A stretch of 64,000 nt of DNA from Orrella dioscoreae (GCF_900089455.2 NZ_LT907988.1:868001-932000), one strand, 5' to 3'; positions 33,478-42,756 are shown, counted from the first letter of the stretch. The notes: generated by a model not told the origin, from the sequence alone. A program made the numbers and translations.

Positions 33478-34386
33478 CTATACGCCTGTCATGTGAGGCG
33501 CGGGCGTTTCCCGGTAGCGCAACTGCCAGCGCAGGGCGGCCTGCTGGCCCGAGGTCAACCATCGTAGCCCGGGACGGCCGGGCAGGTGATGCGCATCGAT
33601 GGGGTGGCTGACGGGCTCGAAGCAGAAGAAGTCCCGGCCCGCCGGGCAATACAGCAGGTACAGGCCGCAGCCGGTGGCGCGTCCGGCCAGTGCATAGCCG
33701 TGGTCGGGTTGCGAGATCACGCACGTGCCATCCCACCCGTCGAAGGCGTGGTCGACGGGGGTGGCGGGCAGCGCACGGGCCTGCGGGAAGCGCCAGTCAG
33801 CGGGCACCGGCGTGAGCGCGTCAGGCAGCGCGCCGGGCTGGCCCTGCCAGACGGCTGTCGCGGGCGCGTGCAGCCGGGTCGCGGCGTTGCGAGGGAAGTA
33901 AGGGTGCAGGCCCAGCCCGTGCCAGTTGGGACGGTGGTCGTGATGCGTGACCACCAGCCGGCAGTCCAGGCATCCTTCGTCCAGCGTGATGCGCTGCTCG
34001 GCAACGTAGGCGAAGGGCGTGGCGCACGCGAGCCGCAAGTGCGCGTGGCGCGCGCCGTGCGAGACTACCTGCCACGCCTGCTGCCAGGCGGAACCGTGGA
34101 TGGGGTGGGGGTCGTGCGAGGTGTTGGGCGCCAGCGCCTGCCACCCTTGCGGGGTCTCGTAGCCGCCTTGGCCGATGCGGTTGGACCAGGGCACGAGCGG
34201 ATACTGCGCCAGGGTGCGCGGGCTGGCGTCCGAGGCGATGGCATCGCCGCCATCGCGCAGCAGCGGCAGCCCGTCGCGCAGCCGCCGCCAGCTGGCGATG
34301 GCCCCGCCCAGCGACGGCGCGAGCGCCAGCCGGGTGAGGCCGTCTTGCAGGACCAGCAGGGGCGTGCGCGGGACGTCGCGCGTCAC
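33478..34386 (-). CDS. Aldose 1-epimerase (mutarotase) family protein
   Basis: Galactose-mutarotase-fold enzyme of 302 residues that interconverts sugar anomers. Recognisable elements are the N-terminal GGAIASWRRL, the PHPIHGSAWQQAW stretch with the first active-site histidine, HGLGLHPYFPR with the second, and an acidic C-terminal residue in FCFEPVSHPIDA. The GTG start at 34386 overlaps the dctM stop (GTGA), so it is the last, coupled gene of the TRAP operon. In context it would supply the cyclic anomer that uronate dehydrogenase uses. That role is inferred from context. Confidence 0.86.
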   Translation of the reverse strand: MTRDVPRTPLLVLQDGLTRLALAPSLGGAIASWRRLRDGLPLLRDGGDAIASDASPRTLAQYPLVPWSNRIGQGGYETPQGWQALAPNTSHDPHPIHGSAWQQAWQVVSHGARHAHLRLACATPFAYVAEQRITLDEGCLDCRLVVTHHDHRPNWHGLGLHPYFPRNAATRLHAPATAVWQGQPGALPDALTPVPADWRFPQARALPATPVDHAFDGWDGTCVISQPDHGYALAGRATGCGLYLLYCPAGRDFFCFEPVSHPIDAHHLPGRPGLRWLTSGQQAALRWQLRYRETPAPHMTGV

Positions 34387-35663
34387 AGCACCAGGCCGGG
34401 CAGCCACAGCGAGATGGCGGGGATGTAGGTGACCGCCATCAGCACCAGGAAGAGCGCCAGGTAGAAGGGCAGCAGCGCCTTGATGGTGGCTTCGATGCTG
34501 ACCTTGCCCACCGCCGCGCCCACGAACAGCACGGCGCCCACCGGCGGCGTGATGAGCCCGATGCCCAGGTTCACCAGCATGATCATGCCGAAGTGCACCG
34601 GGTCGACGCCGATGCTGGTGACGACCGGCAGCAGGATGGGCGTGAGGATCAGGATGAGCGGCGCCATGTCCATCATCGTGCCCAGGATGAGCAGCATGAT
34701 GTTGATGTACAGCAGGATCATGGTCGGGTTGTCCGACAGCGCCATGAAGGTGGCCGTGATCTGGGCCGGGATCTGCATCAGCGTGAGCATGTAGCCGAAG
34801 CTGGCCGCGAAGCCGATCAGCATCATCACGATGGAGACCGTGCGGATGGTGCGGTGCATGAGCTTGGGCAGGTCGCGCCAGCGGTAGTCGCGATAGATGA
34901 ACATCGTCACGAAGAAGGCCCACAGCACAGCGATGGCGGCGGATTCGGTGGCGGTGAAGACACCGGAAAGAATGCCGCCCAGGATGATGACGAGCGTCAT
35001 CAGCCCCCAGGTTGCCTCCACGCAGATCTTCAAGGCTTCGCGCAGCGGAATCACCTTGCCCTTGGGATAGTTGCGTCGCCGGGCGAATACCATGCACAGC
35101 GCCATGAGCGCCGCGCTCATCAACAGGCCGGGCAGGATGCCGGCCATGAAGAGCGCGGCAATCGACACCGAGCCGCCGGCCGCCAGCGAGTACAGCACCG
35201 AGTTGTGGCTGGGCGGCGTCAGCAGCGCCTGCACGGAGCCGCTGACGGTGACGGCGGTGGAGAATTCGCGCGGATAGCCTTTCTTCACCATCTCGGGGAT
35301 CATCACCGAGCCCACGGAGGCCGTATCGGCCACGGACGAGCCGGAGATGGCGCCGAAGAAGGTCGAGGCCACGATGTTCACCAGCGAGAGGCCGCCACGC
35401 ACGAAACCGACCAGCACGCCCGCGAAGGCGATGAGGCGGCGCGACATGCCGCCTTCGGCCATGATGGCGCCCGCCAGCACGAAGAAGGGAATGGCCAGCA
35501 GCGAGAACTTGCTGACGCCACCGGCCACCTGGATCATCATCGCGCTGAAGGGAATGTCGATCCAGAACGCGCCGATGAGCGCGGACAGGCCCAGCGCATA
35601 GGCCACGGGCATGCCGAGAACGATGAGCAGCAGGAAACTGCCGATGAGGACGAAGGCATCCAT
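34383..35663 (-). CDS. dctM: TRAP transporter large membrane subunit DctM
   Basis: The 12-helix subunit that couples solute import to the sodium gradient. It has 426 residues, with typical DctM motifs: LIGSFLLLIVLGMPVAYALG at the N-terminus, MIPEMVKKGYPREFSTAVT in the middle, and LILPTLLP-like LILTPILLPVVTSIGVDPVHFG later. The ATG at 35663 overlaps the dctQ stop by one base, which fits the tight QM coupling of TRAP systems. It is transcribed after dctP and dctQ. The putative substrate is a hexuronate, based on neighbouring enzymes rather than on this sequence. Confidence 0.95.
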   Translation of the reverse strand: MDAFVLIGSFLLLIVLGMPVAYALGLSALIGAFWIDIPFSAMMIQVAGGVSKFSLLAIPFFVLAGAIMAEGGMSRRLIAFAGVLVGFVRGGLSLVNIVASTFFGAISGSSVADTASVGSVMIPEMVKKGYPREFSTAVTVSGSVQALLTPPSHNSVLYSLAAGGSVSIAALFMAGILPGLLMSAALMALCMVFARRRNYPKGKVIPLREALKICVEATWGLMTLVIILGGILSGVFTATESAAIAVLWAFFVTMFIYRDYRWRDLPKLMHRTIRTVSIVMMLIGFAASFGYMLTLMQIPAQITATFMALSDNPTMILLYINIMLLILGTMMDMAPLILILTPILLPVVTSIGVDPVHFGMIMLVNLGIGLITPPVGAVLFVGAAVGKVSIEATIKALLPFYLALFLVLMAVTYIPAISLWLPGLVL

Positions 35664-36187
35664 TATTCGACTCCCTCGGCTGCGGGGGCATCCAGCTGCA
35701 TGATGGGGCGTTCATGCTGTTCGCCGAGCAGCATCCGTTCGATCACGAAGGCGAGCGTGACGGCCGCGCCGACGGGAATCGGCAGATAGGCCATGCCTGT
35801 GCGCAAGCCGGGCAGGGCACTGTTGAACTGGCCCCAGGTGGCCATGCACAGGTTGATGCCCCAGATCAGCATGAAGAGCGCCACGATGCCCATCAGCAAT
35901 TGGATGAGCACGCCGCAGCCCTTGCTGAACGAGGCACCCAGCCGGGCGGTGAATATCGCCACGGCCATGTGCGCGTTGGCACGGTAGGCGGCCGCGGCGC
36001 CCAGGAAGGTGAAGACGGTGACGAGCAGCACCGCCACGGGTTCGGGCCAGCGCGAGCCCGTGCCCAGCACGTAGCGCGCGAAGATGCCCCAGGGAATGAT
36101 GAGGGCGATCGCGGTCAGCGACAGGCCCGAAATCCAGATGCAGGCGTTGTACAACGCGTCGTTGGCGCGCAGGATCAGGTTCTTCAT
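35663..36187 (-). CDS. dctQ: TRAP transporter small membrane subunit DctQ
   Basis: The four-helix accessory subunit of the TRAP transporter has 174 residues and includes hydrophobic segments LSLTAIALIIPWGIFARYVL, VAVLLVTVFTFLGAAAAY, IQLLMGIVALFMLIWGI and PIPVGAAVTLAFVIERM. The second helix is followed by RANAHMAV, the usual DctQ motif. ATG 36187 is the only good start. The 84-bp gap from dctP holds no obvious structure. It forms one transport unit with the genes on either side. Confidence 0.93.
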   Translation of the reverse strand: MKNLILRANDALYNACIWISGLSLTAIALIIPWGIFARYVLGTGSRWPEPVAVLLVTVFTFLGAAAAYRANAHMAVAIFTARLGASFSKGCGVLIQLLMGIVALFMLIWGINLCMATWGQFNSALPGLRTGMAYLPIPVGAAVTLAFVIERMLLGEQHERPIMQLDAPAAEGVE

Positions 36188-36271
36188 GAAGGCTCCGGAC
36201 GCCGGCCGCCTGCGCCACCTGGATCGGGAAGCGCATGGGCCGGCCTGTGTCCCAGGCGTGGGGTGACGGTG

Positions 36272-37240
36272 TTACTGCACCGCGGCAATGCGCTTCATCA
36301 GCTCGGCATACGGCGCGCCGTGCTTCTCGCGCACCGGGGCCGTGCCCTGCTGGAAGGGCGTCTTGTCGATCTCGATGAACTCGACGCCGGCGGCCTTGAG
36401 CTTGTCATTGCTCTCGGCCACGCGCTTGTTCCACAGCTCGCGCTGCTCCAGCTGCGCTTCGCGCGCCACCTTCTTCACCAGGGCCTGGTGTTCGGGCGTG
36501 AGCTTTTCCCAGCTGCGCTTGGACATCACCAGCAGCTCGGGAATGATCAGGTGGCCGCTTTGCGTGAAGAACTTGGTGATCTGGTAGTGGTTGTGCGCCA
36601 GCAGGGTCGGCGAGTTGTTCTCGGCGCCGTCGATCACGCCGGTCTGCAGCGCGCTGAAGATTTCGCCCGTGTTCATGGCCACGCCATTGCCGCCCATGGC
36701 TTCCATGGTGTCGAGCAGCACGGGGTTGTTCTGCATGCGGATCTTCATGCCCTTCAGGTCGGCGGCCGTGCGCACCGGCTTCTTGGTGTACAGGTGGCGC
36801 GTGCCGCCATCCATCCAGCCCAGCGCGACCAGGTTGAAGTTGGCGTTCGTGACCTTGTCGAGGATCTCCTGGCCGATCTCGCCGTCGACCACGCGGCGCA
36901 TGTGTGCCTCGTCACGGAAGACGTAGGGCAGGTTGAAGACGTTCACGTCCGGCACGATGGGGCCCACCACGCCCAGCGAGATGCGCGCGATCTGCACGGC
37001 GCCCAGCTGGGTCTGTTCCACCACCTCGGTTTCGGTGCCCAGCACGCCGCCGGAGAACATCTGGATCTTCAGCTTGCCGCCGGTGGCGGCTTCCAGCTTC
37101 TTGCCCATCTGCTCCACCGCCACCACGGTGGGATAGCCGGCGGAATGGGTGTCCGACGCCTTCAGCGTCTGGGCCAGGGCCACGGAGGGCAGGGCCAGCG
37201 CCAGCGGCAGGGCGGCGAGCAGGGTGCGTAGCGGTTTCAT
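36272..37240 (-). CDS. dctP: TRAP transporter periplasmic binding protein DctP
   Basis: This periplasmic receptor of 322 residues delivers the solute to DctQM. It has a signal peptide (LLAALPLALALPSVALAQ) and then the SAGYPTVVAVEQMGKKLE mature start. The family signature is GMKIRMQNNPVLLDTMEAMG, whose arginine normally binds the ligand carboxylate, followed by TGEIFSALQTGVIDGAENN. The gene lies between the fused uronate dehydrogenase/lactonase (50 bp upstream) and dctQ. DctP members with this neighbourhood are known to bind glucuronate or galacturonate; that assignment is inferred here. Confidence 0.93.
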   Translation of the reverse strand: MKPLRTLLAALPLALALPSVALAQTLKASDTHSAGYPTVVAVEQMGKKLEAATGGKLKIQMFSGGVLGTETEVVEQTQLGAVQIARISLGVVGPIVPDVNVFNLPYVFRDEAHMRRVVDGEIGQEILDKVTNANFNLVALGWMDGGTRHLYTKKPVRTAADLKGMKIRMQNNPVLLDTMEAMGGNGVAMNTGEIFSALQTGVIDGAENNSPTLLAHNHYQITKFFTQSGHLIIPELLVMSKRSWEKLTPEHQALVKKVAREAQLEQRELWNKRVAESNDKLKAAGVEFIEIDKTPFQQGTAPVREKHGAPYAELMKRIAAVQ

Positions 37241-37290
37241 GGGGTGTCTCCTGTTTTCTTATGGAAGGATGGGCAGGGGCCGTCCGGCTC

Positions 37291-39024
37291 CTAGCCCCGG
37301 AACGCGGGTTCGGCCAGGCCGGCCACGCCCGGATTGAGGGCGAAGACGCCGCCGGCCAGCGGCTGGTCGGACAGGTCGATGCCTTGCGGGCGGATGGAGG
37401 CGACGAAGAGCGTGCGCAGGCCCGGGCCGCCGAAGGCGCACATCGTGGGTTTCTTCACGGGCACGGCCAGCGAACGGTCCAGCCGGCCGTCGGGCGTGAA
37501 GCGATGCACCAGGCCCGCGTCGTTGCCGCAGATCCAGTAGCAGCCGTGCGCGTCCACCGCGGCGCCGTCGGGACGGCCGGGGAACGAGTTCATGTCGATG
37601 AAGAGACGGCGGTTCGACGGCGTGCCAGTGCGGGTGTCGTAGTCGAAGGCCCAGACGCGGCGCACGCTGGCATGCGAATCGGACACATACATCGTGCGCC
37701 CATCGGGGCTGAAGGCGATGCCGTTGGGCACCACCAGGCCGTCGAGGCGCGGGGACAGCGTCTGGCCGGGCTGGGCGCTGTCCAGGCGGTACAGGGCGCC
37801 CACGGGCGCGCCTTGCGCCATGTCCATGAGCATGCTGCCCGTCCAGAAACGGCCTTGACGGTCGCAGCGCCCGTCGTTCAGGCGCATGCCTGCCAGGGCG
37901 TGCGGGATGCGGGCCAGCAGCGTCTGCGCCAGCTGGCCGCCGGCCTCGGGCCGCAGCGCGAAGATGCCGCTTTCCATGCCCGCCACCCAGCCGTCGCCGT
38001 GGCGGGCCAGGCAGGCGATCTGCTCGCCGGCCGTCCAGGCCGTGTGGCTGCCGTCTTCGGCGCGCCAGCGGTTGAGCGTCCTGCCGGGGATGTCCACCCA
38101 ATACAGCGCCTGTTCGGCGGCCTGCCACACCGGGCTTTCGCCCACGCCGTGGCGCGCGTCCACGATGAGTTCGGCGCCGGCGACGGGCGGCCGCGCGCGG
38201 GCGGCGGGGGCCTCGAAGGGGCCGGCGGCCACGAAAGCGCCGCCCTGGTAGACCATCGAAGGGTCGTCGGCCGGGGGCGCGGGCTGCGCCTCGACCTGGT
38301 CGCGGAACACGCGCGAGCTGTCCTGCGGGGCATAGCCCAGGTGGGCCGCGTGGCGGTTGTCCCACCACACCACGTCGTTGTCGGACATGCCGTAGACCAC
38401 CGTGTGGCCGACGCCGGGCGTGAAGAGCGCACGTTCGAGCAGCGCGGTCAGGTCGCGGTAGCTGAGCCACGTGGACATCATGCGGCGGTTGGCGGGCGCC
38501 GGGAACGACGAGCCGATGCGGATGCTGACGGTCTCGATGCCGTAGCGGTCGAAATAGAAGCTGGCCACGTCCTCGCCATAGGATTTCGACAGGCCGTAGT
38601 AGCTGTCGGGCCGGCGCGGCGCGTGGGCGTCGAGGGTCTCGGTCTGCTTGTGGAAGCCGATGACGTGGTTGGAGCTGGCGAAGACCACGCGCTTCACGCC
38701 ATTGCGCCGCGCCGCCTCGTAGAGATGGAAGATGCCGCGGATGTTGGCGTCCAGGATCTCCTCGAAGGGACGTTCGACCGAGACGCCGCCGAAATGCAGG
38801 ATGGCGTCGACATCGCGGGCCAGGGCGTCGACGGCGTCGCGGTCGGCCAGGTCGCACGGCACGACTTCTTCGCCGGGACCGGCGGGGTCCATGGGGGCGA
38901 GGTCGGACAGGCGCAGGATGCGGGCGTAGGGGCGCAGGCTTTGCCGCAGCACCTTGCCCAGGCCGCCGGCGGCGCCGGTCAGCAGGATGCGGTCGAGGCG
39001 GTTCGGGGTCTCGGGTCGGGTCAT
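37291..39024 (-). CDS. Fused uronate dehydrogenase and SMP-30/gluconolactonase
   Basis: One 577-residue polypeptide joins two consecutive enzymes of oxidative hexuronate breakdown. Residues 1-268 form an NAD-dependent short-chain-like uronate dehydrogenase: nucleotide loop TGAAGGLG at 16-23, catalytic Tyr143-xxx-Lys147 in YYGLSK, SSN at 117-119. After an alanine/proline-rich linker (about 269-282), residues 283-577 form an SMP-30 beta-propeller lactonase with the expected metal ligands Glu296 (GESPVW), Asn383 (RLND), Asn434 (VPNGIAF) and Asp449 (YVSDS). The dehydrogenase makes an aldarolactone and the lactonase opens it. Both halves look intact. It is first in the operon before the TRAP genes. 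Confidence 0.92.
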   Translation of the reverse strand: MTRPETPNRLDRILLTGAAGGLGKVLRQSLRPYARILRLSDLAPMDPAGPGEEVVPCDLADRDAVDALARDVDAILHFGGVSVERPFEEILDANIRGIFHLYEAARRNGVKRVVFASSNHVIGFHKQTETLDAHAPRRPDSYYGLSKSYGEDVASFYFDRYGIETVSIRIGSSFPAPANRRMMSTWLSYRDLTALLERALFTPGVGHTVVYGMSDNDVVWWDNRHAAHLGYAPQDSSRVFRDQVEAQPAPPADDPSMVYQGGAFVAAGPFEAPAARARPPVAGAELIVDARHGVGESPVWQAAEQALYWVDIPGRTLNRWRAEDGSHTAWTAGEQIACLARHGDGWVAGMESGIFALRPEAGGQLAQTLLARIPHALAGMRLNDGRCDRQGRFWTGSMLMDMAQGAPVGALYRLDSAQPGQTLSPRLDGLVVPNGIAFSPDGRTMYVSDSHASVRRVWAFDYDTRTGTPSNRRLFIDMNSFPGRPDGAAVDAHGCYWICGNDAGLVHRFTPDGRLDRSLAVPVKKPTMCAFGGPGLRTLFVASIRPQGIDLSDQPLAGGVFALNPGVAGLAEPAFRG

Positions 39025-39407
39025 GGCGGGAATCGATGATCGCCCCCGGAAGGGGGCGGCTTGTCTCGGGAACGAAGCGTCACCGGATCGATGCGTTCGT
39101 CATATGTTGTCGTATGAGTTGATGGATTATCTGCCGCCAAAAATCGGCATGTCAACGACAAACCCGAGTCATCGGGGCAATCCCTCGCCTAGGGATTACG
39201 ATAGGCTGAGAGCCTTTGTTTACGCGAAGCTTACGAAGCCGAGGCGATGCGTGAAAGCTGCGGTTCCGCGGTGAAATAGCGCTATCCCCAATCGCCATGC
39301 GGGTTCCGATGAAGAGAACCCAGGAATTTAGTTGTATGACAACGTAAACATCGCTGTCGCGTCTGACGGGACGCGGTGTCAGGTCCGGCGATCCCTGCCG
39401 GAAGCTT
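39025..39407. promoter_or_regulatory. Intergenic leader of the uronate operon
   Basis: This 383-bp gap is clearly richer in A/T than its surroundings. It contains several small inverted repeats: a 7-base pair of arms (39179-39185 with 39191-39197), a 5-base pair (39163-39167 with 39172-39176) and GTTGT-ATG-ACAAC at 39331-39343. I see no gene; short frames across it lack family features. It probably holds the operon promoter and operator. Confidence 0.6.
39331..39343. promoter_or_regulatory. Candidate GntR/FadR-type operator
   Basis: The perfect inverted repeat GTTGT-ATG-ACAAC resembles operators of GntR/FadR-family sugar-acid regulators (TTGTnnnACAA type). It lies about 307 bp upstream of the fused dehydrogenase start. 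No GntR regulator is encoded in the window. Confidence 0.35.
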
Positions 39408-40325
39408 TCAATTGGCGCCGGGGCGGAAGGCGGACATGCCCTGCAGGCAATGCGAGACGAACTGGTTGGCGGCAGGCGACAGGTGCCGGCCCGCGCGCGT
39501 GATCAGATGCACCTCGGCCCGTTCCAGGATGTCATGGCGCACGGGCACGGCGAACAGTTCGCCCGCCGCCAGTTCGTGCGAGATCGAGAAGCGGGGCAGC
39601 AGCGTGATGCCCTGGCCGGTGGCGACGAAGGCCTTGAGCACCGAGATCAGGTTGGTGGTGAGCACGGGGTTCAGCCGCGTCTTCTCCGTGTACTCCACGT
39701 GGGCCAGCAACTGGCGGATGCCGTAGCTGCCGTTCATCAGGGCGATGGGCCAGCGCGTGAGTTCGGCGAATGCCAGGTGTTGCTCGCGCCGCAGGGGGTG
39801 GTCGGGGGCAACGATGGCGCACATGGGCTGCTGGCAGGCCGCGCGCATGACGATGCGTGAATCGGCGGGGGTGTTGTAGACCAGGCCCAGCTCGGCCTCG
39901 TCTTCGCTGATGCGGCGCAGGATCTCGGTGGTGCCGTTGATCTCCACCGAGACGGTGATGCCCGGATAGTGTTCGCGGAATGCCCGCAGCGGGTTGCGCA
40001 CGAGGTCCTGCACGAAACCCTCGCCCGTCACCACGGCCACCGAGCCGCTGCGCAGGCCGCGCAGCGATTCGATCTTCGAGAGCATGTCGCCACGATGCGC
40101 CACCTGCTGGCGCGTGTAGTCGATCAGCAACTGGCCCGCCTGCGTGGGCACCACGCCCTTGCGGTGGCGTTCCAGCAACGCCACGTTCAGCTCCTCTTCC
40201 AGCAGCGCGATCTGGCGGCTGACGGCCGAGGGCGCGATGGCGAGCTTCTCGGCGGCTGCGCGCACACTGCCGCAGTGCACGGCCTCATAGAGATAGGGCA
40301 GGCGTTGCTCGGGAAAGGCAGGCAT
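39408..40325 (-). CDS. LysR-family transcriptional regulator
   Basis: A 305-residue activator/repressor with an N-terminal winged helix (YLYEAVHCGSVRAAAEKLAI then SAVSRQIALLEEELNVALLE, about 10-58) and a LysR substrate-binding domain (about 88-295). ATG 40325 is the family-typical start. It is divergent from the DUF3100-ALDH-amidohydrolase operon, and the 185 bp between them hold a perfect palindrome. It most likely controls that operon. It also lies upstream of, and in the same direction as, the uronate genes, but a 383-bp gap makes control of those less likely. Confidence 0.9.
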   Translation of the reverse strand: MPAFPEQRLPYLYEAVHCGSVRAAAEKLAIAPSAVSRQIALLEEELNVALLERHRKGVVPTQAGQLLIDYTRQQVAHRGDMLSKIESLRGLRSGSVAVVTGEGFVQDLVRNPLRAFREHYPGITVSVEINGTTEILRRISEDEAELGLVYNTPADSRIVMRAACQQPMCAIVAPDHPLRREQHLAFAELTRWPIALMNGSYGIRQLLAHVEYTEKTRLNPVLTTNLISVLKAFVATGQGITLLPRFSISHELAAGELFAVPVRHDILERAEVHLITRAGRHLSPAANQFVSHCLQGMSAFRPGAN

Positions 40326-40431
40326 GGCGGCGGGCTCTGTGACAGGACGGGTGGTGTGCGAATTATTAGAACAAAAAAACTGAAAGAGGAGTTTTCCGCG
40401 TTGCTACAGTGCGGACTAGCTGGGCCGCGCA

Positions 40432-40444
40432 GTGGCCTGGCCAC
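40432..40444. promoter_or_regulatory. Perfect palindrome in a LysR divergent promoter
   Basis: GTGGCC-T-GGCCAC lies in the 185-bp region between the lysR gene and the DUF3100 gene, 67 bp before the latter. It is a candidate regulator site, although the GC-rich sequence is not the classic T-N11-A LysR box. Confidence 0.3.
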
Positions 40445-40510
40445 ACCACATTCGTTCATTTCAGCCAGGTGACCGGCACAACAAGGCCGGCGCCCAAGGG
40501 GAGAAGTTCC

Positions 40511-41851
40511 ATGGCAACCATTCCGCTCGCCGGTCAGGCGCAGAGCGCAAGCCCGCTACGTCTTTATGTCCTGGCGATCGTCATCGCCGTCGTGGCCGAG
40601 GCGCTCGGCCCCCTGGCGATCCCGCTGGGCATCGGCAAGGTCGTGCTGCTGCCCATGATCTGGGCGCTGCTCATCGGCCTGGCGCTGGGCATCTGGCAGC
40701 AACGCCTGCCCGCGGCCACGCGCGTCGACCTGCCTACGCAGTTCCTGGCATCCGCCGTCCTGCAGCCCGCGCTGCTGATCTTCATCGCCAAGCTGGGCCT
40801 GCTGGTGGGCGGCGCGCTGCCCAAGCTGGCGGAAGCCGGCTGGGGCCTGCTGCTGCAGGAGTTCGGCAACCTGTTCGGCTGCGTGCTGCTGGGCATGCCG
40901 GTGGCGCTGCTGCTGGGCATCAAGCGTGAGGCCGTGGGGGCGACCTTCTCCATCGGCCGCGAGCCGGGCCTGGCCATCATCGGCGAGAAGTTCGGCATGG
41001 ATTCGCCCGAGGGCCGCGGCGTGCTGGCCGAGTACGTGACCGGCACGCTCATCGGCGCCATCTTCATCTCGATCTTCGCGGGCTTCGTCACCAGCCTGAA
41101 CCTCTTCCACCCGCTGGCCCTGGCCATGGGCGCGGGCGTGGGCTCGGGCAGCATGACCGCCGCCGCCGTGGGCGCCATCGCCGCGCAGCAGACGCCTGAA
41201 GTCGCCAAGGACGTGGCCGCTTTCGCCGCCGCCAGCAACCTGATCGCGACGACCGTGGGCACCTACATGACGCTGTTCATCTCGCTGCCCTTCGCCGTCT
41301 GGGCCTACCGCGTGCTGGAGCCCGTGCTGGGCCGTGGCCGCGACCGCGGCGACAAGGGCGCCATCCAGCTGACCGAGACCGAGAAGCAGGCCGCCGGCAT
41401 GATCGTGCCCGACCTGAAGTGGCTCGAGCGCCTGCTCGCCTGGTGCGTGGTGGGCTTCATGGTGCTGCTGGGCAACCGCGTGGGCTTCGGCGTGCCGATC
41501 CTGGAAGCGCTGCCCGGCGTGGCGCTGATGGTGGGCGCGGTCGTCATCGGCGACCTGATCTATCGCGGCCTGGGCCGCAAGATCCCGGCCGTGTGCTGGG
41601 TCTCGCTGGTCGCCATGGGCATGACCTTCCCCGGCTTCCCGCTGGCCTCGACCATCGCCGAGCTGACCGGCAAGGTGAGCTTCCTGGCGCTGATCACCCC
41701 CATGCTGACCTTCGCCGGCCTGTCGCTGGCCAAGGACCTGCCGGCGTTCCGCCGCCTGGGCTGGCGCATCGTCGTCGTGTCGCTGCTGGCCAATGCCGGC
41801 GTGTTCCTCGGCGCCGCCTTCATCGCGCAATTCTTCGTCCACACGCTGTAA
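40511..41851 (+). CDS. DUF3100 family integral membrane protein, putative transporter
   Basis: A 446-residue polytopic membrane protein with about 11-12 hydrophobic segments, matching DUF3100, a family without a defined biochemical function. Notable polar motifs inside the membrane part are SIGREPGLAIIGEKFGMDSPEGRG and GAGVGSGSMTAAAVGAI, both good candidates for a substrate path. ATG 40511 has a ggag site 7 bp before it; the frame extends upstream but without hydrophobic character. It is the first gene of a four-gene operon with two dehydrogenases and an amidohydrolase, so it is likely the uptake step for their substrate. This is inference from context. Confidence 0.8.
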   Translation: MATIPLAGQAQSASPLRLYVLAIVIAVVAEALGPLAIPLGIGKVVLLPMIWALLIGLALGIWQQRLPAATRVDLPTQFLASAVLQPALLIFIAKLGLLVGGALPKLAEAGWGLLLQEFGNLFGCVLLGMPVALLLGIKREAVGATFSIGREPGLAIIGEKFGMDSPEGRGVLAEYVTGTLIGAIFISIFAGFVTSLNLFHPLALAMGAGVGSGSMTAAAVGAIAAQQTPEVAKDVAAFAAASNLIATTVGTYMTLFISLPFAVWAYRVLEPVLGRGRDRGDKGAIQLTETEKQAAGMIVPDLKWLERLLAWCVVGFMVLLGNRVGFGVPILEALPGVALMVGAVVIGDLIYRGLGRKIPAVCWVSLVAMGMTFPGFPLASTIAELTGKVSFLALITPMLTFAGLSLAKDLPAFRRLGWRIVVVSLLANAGVFLGAAFIAQFFVHTL

Positions 41852-41862
41852 GGGGCCCGGAC

Positions 41863-42756
41863 ATGACGCAAGCATTGAACGCCGCCGGCCAGCGCGCCGG
41901 CGTCATCGGACTGGGCAACATGGGCGGCGGCATGGCGCTGTCGCTGCACCGCGCGGGCTTCGCCGTCACGGGCTTCGATCCGTCGCCCGCGGCGCGCGAG
42001 GCGCTGGCCGCAAGCGGCATGGCGCTGGTCGACAGCATCGCCGCGCTGGTCGCGGCCTCGGATGTGATCGTCCTGTCGCTGCCCACCTCCGACATCGTCG
42101 AGAAGGTCGTGCTGGGCGAGGACGGCATCCTGGCCCACGCCAGGCATCCCGTGATCCTGCTCGATACCTCCACCGCCGACCCCACCAGCACCGTGCGTAT
42201 CGCGCAGGCGCTGGCTGGCAGCCCGATCTCGTTCGTCGATGGCCCGGTCAGCGGCGGCCCCAAGGCCGCGCACAGCGGCAACATGACCATGCTGCTGGGC
42301 GGCGATGAGGCCGTGCTGGCGCGCCTGGCGCCGGCCCTGGACGTCATGACCGGCAAGCGCGTGCGCGTGGGCCCGGTGGGCGCCGGCCACTCGGCCAAGC
42401 TGCTGAACAACCTGCTGTGCGGCGTGCACCTGGTGGCCGCCGGCGAAGCCATGCGCATCGCGCGTGGCGCCGGCCTGGACCCCGAGGAGATCCTGAAGGG
42501 GATCAACGCCGGCTCGGGCCGCAGCGGGGTGACCGAAGTGAACTATCCCACCTGGATCCTGAACGACGCCTTCAATTCGGGCTTCACCATGAAGTTGATG
42601 CGCAAGGACCTGCGCCTGGCCGCCGGTCTCATCGAGCGCGCGGGCGCGGGCGCCCCGCTTTCGGCGGAAGCGCTGCGCCTGTGGCGCGAGTCGGCCGGCG
42701 ACGTGGCCGACAGCGACGACTTCAACTGCATCGTCAACTACGAGGAAAAGCAATGA
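41863..42756 (+). CDS. 3-hydroxyisobutyrate dehydrogenase-like NAD(P)-binding enzyme
   Basis: A beta-hydroxyacid dehydrogenase of 297 residues. It has the nucleotide-binding loop [13 protein letters not shown] at about 13-25, the substrate-binding [14 protein letters not shown], and the catalytic-lysine segment [11 protein letters not shown]. Members oxidise 3-hydroxyisobutyrate, tartronate semialdehyde or related hydroxyacids to (semi)aldehydes. It is coupled by ATGA to an aldehyde dehydrogenase, so the likely flow is hydroxyacid to semialdehyde to acid. The substrate is not identifiable. Start 41863 lies 11 bp after the DUF3100 stop. Confidence 0.88.
   Translation: MTQALNAAGQRAGVIGLGNMGGGMALSLHRAGFAVTGFDPSPAAREALAASGMALVDSIAALVAASDVIVLSLPTSDIVEKVVLGEDGILAHARHPVILLDTSTADPTSTVRIAQALAGSPISFVDGPVSGGPKAAHSGNMTMLLGGDEAVLARLAPALDVMTGKRVRVGPVGAGHSAKLLNNLLCGVHLVAAGEAMRIARGAGLDPEEILKGINAGSGRSGVTEVNYPTWILNDAFNSGFTMKLMRKDLRLAAGLIERAGAGAPLSAEALRLWRESAGDVADSDDFNCIVNYEEKQ

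Noticed and set aside
38954-39274. Short plus-strand frame across the uronate leader
   Set aside because: Starts inside the opposite gene, has no ribosome site and no recognisable domain.
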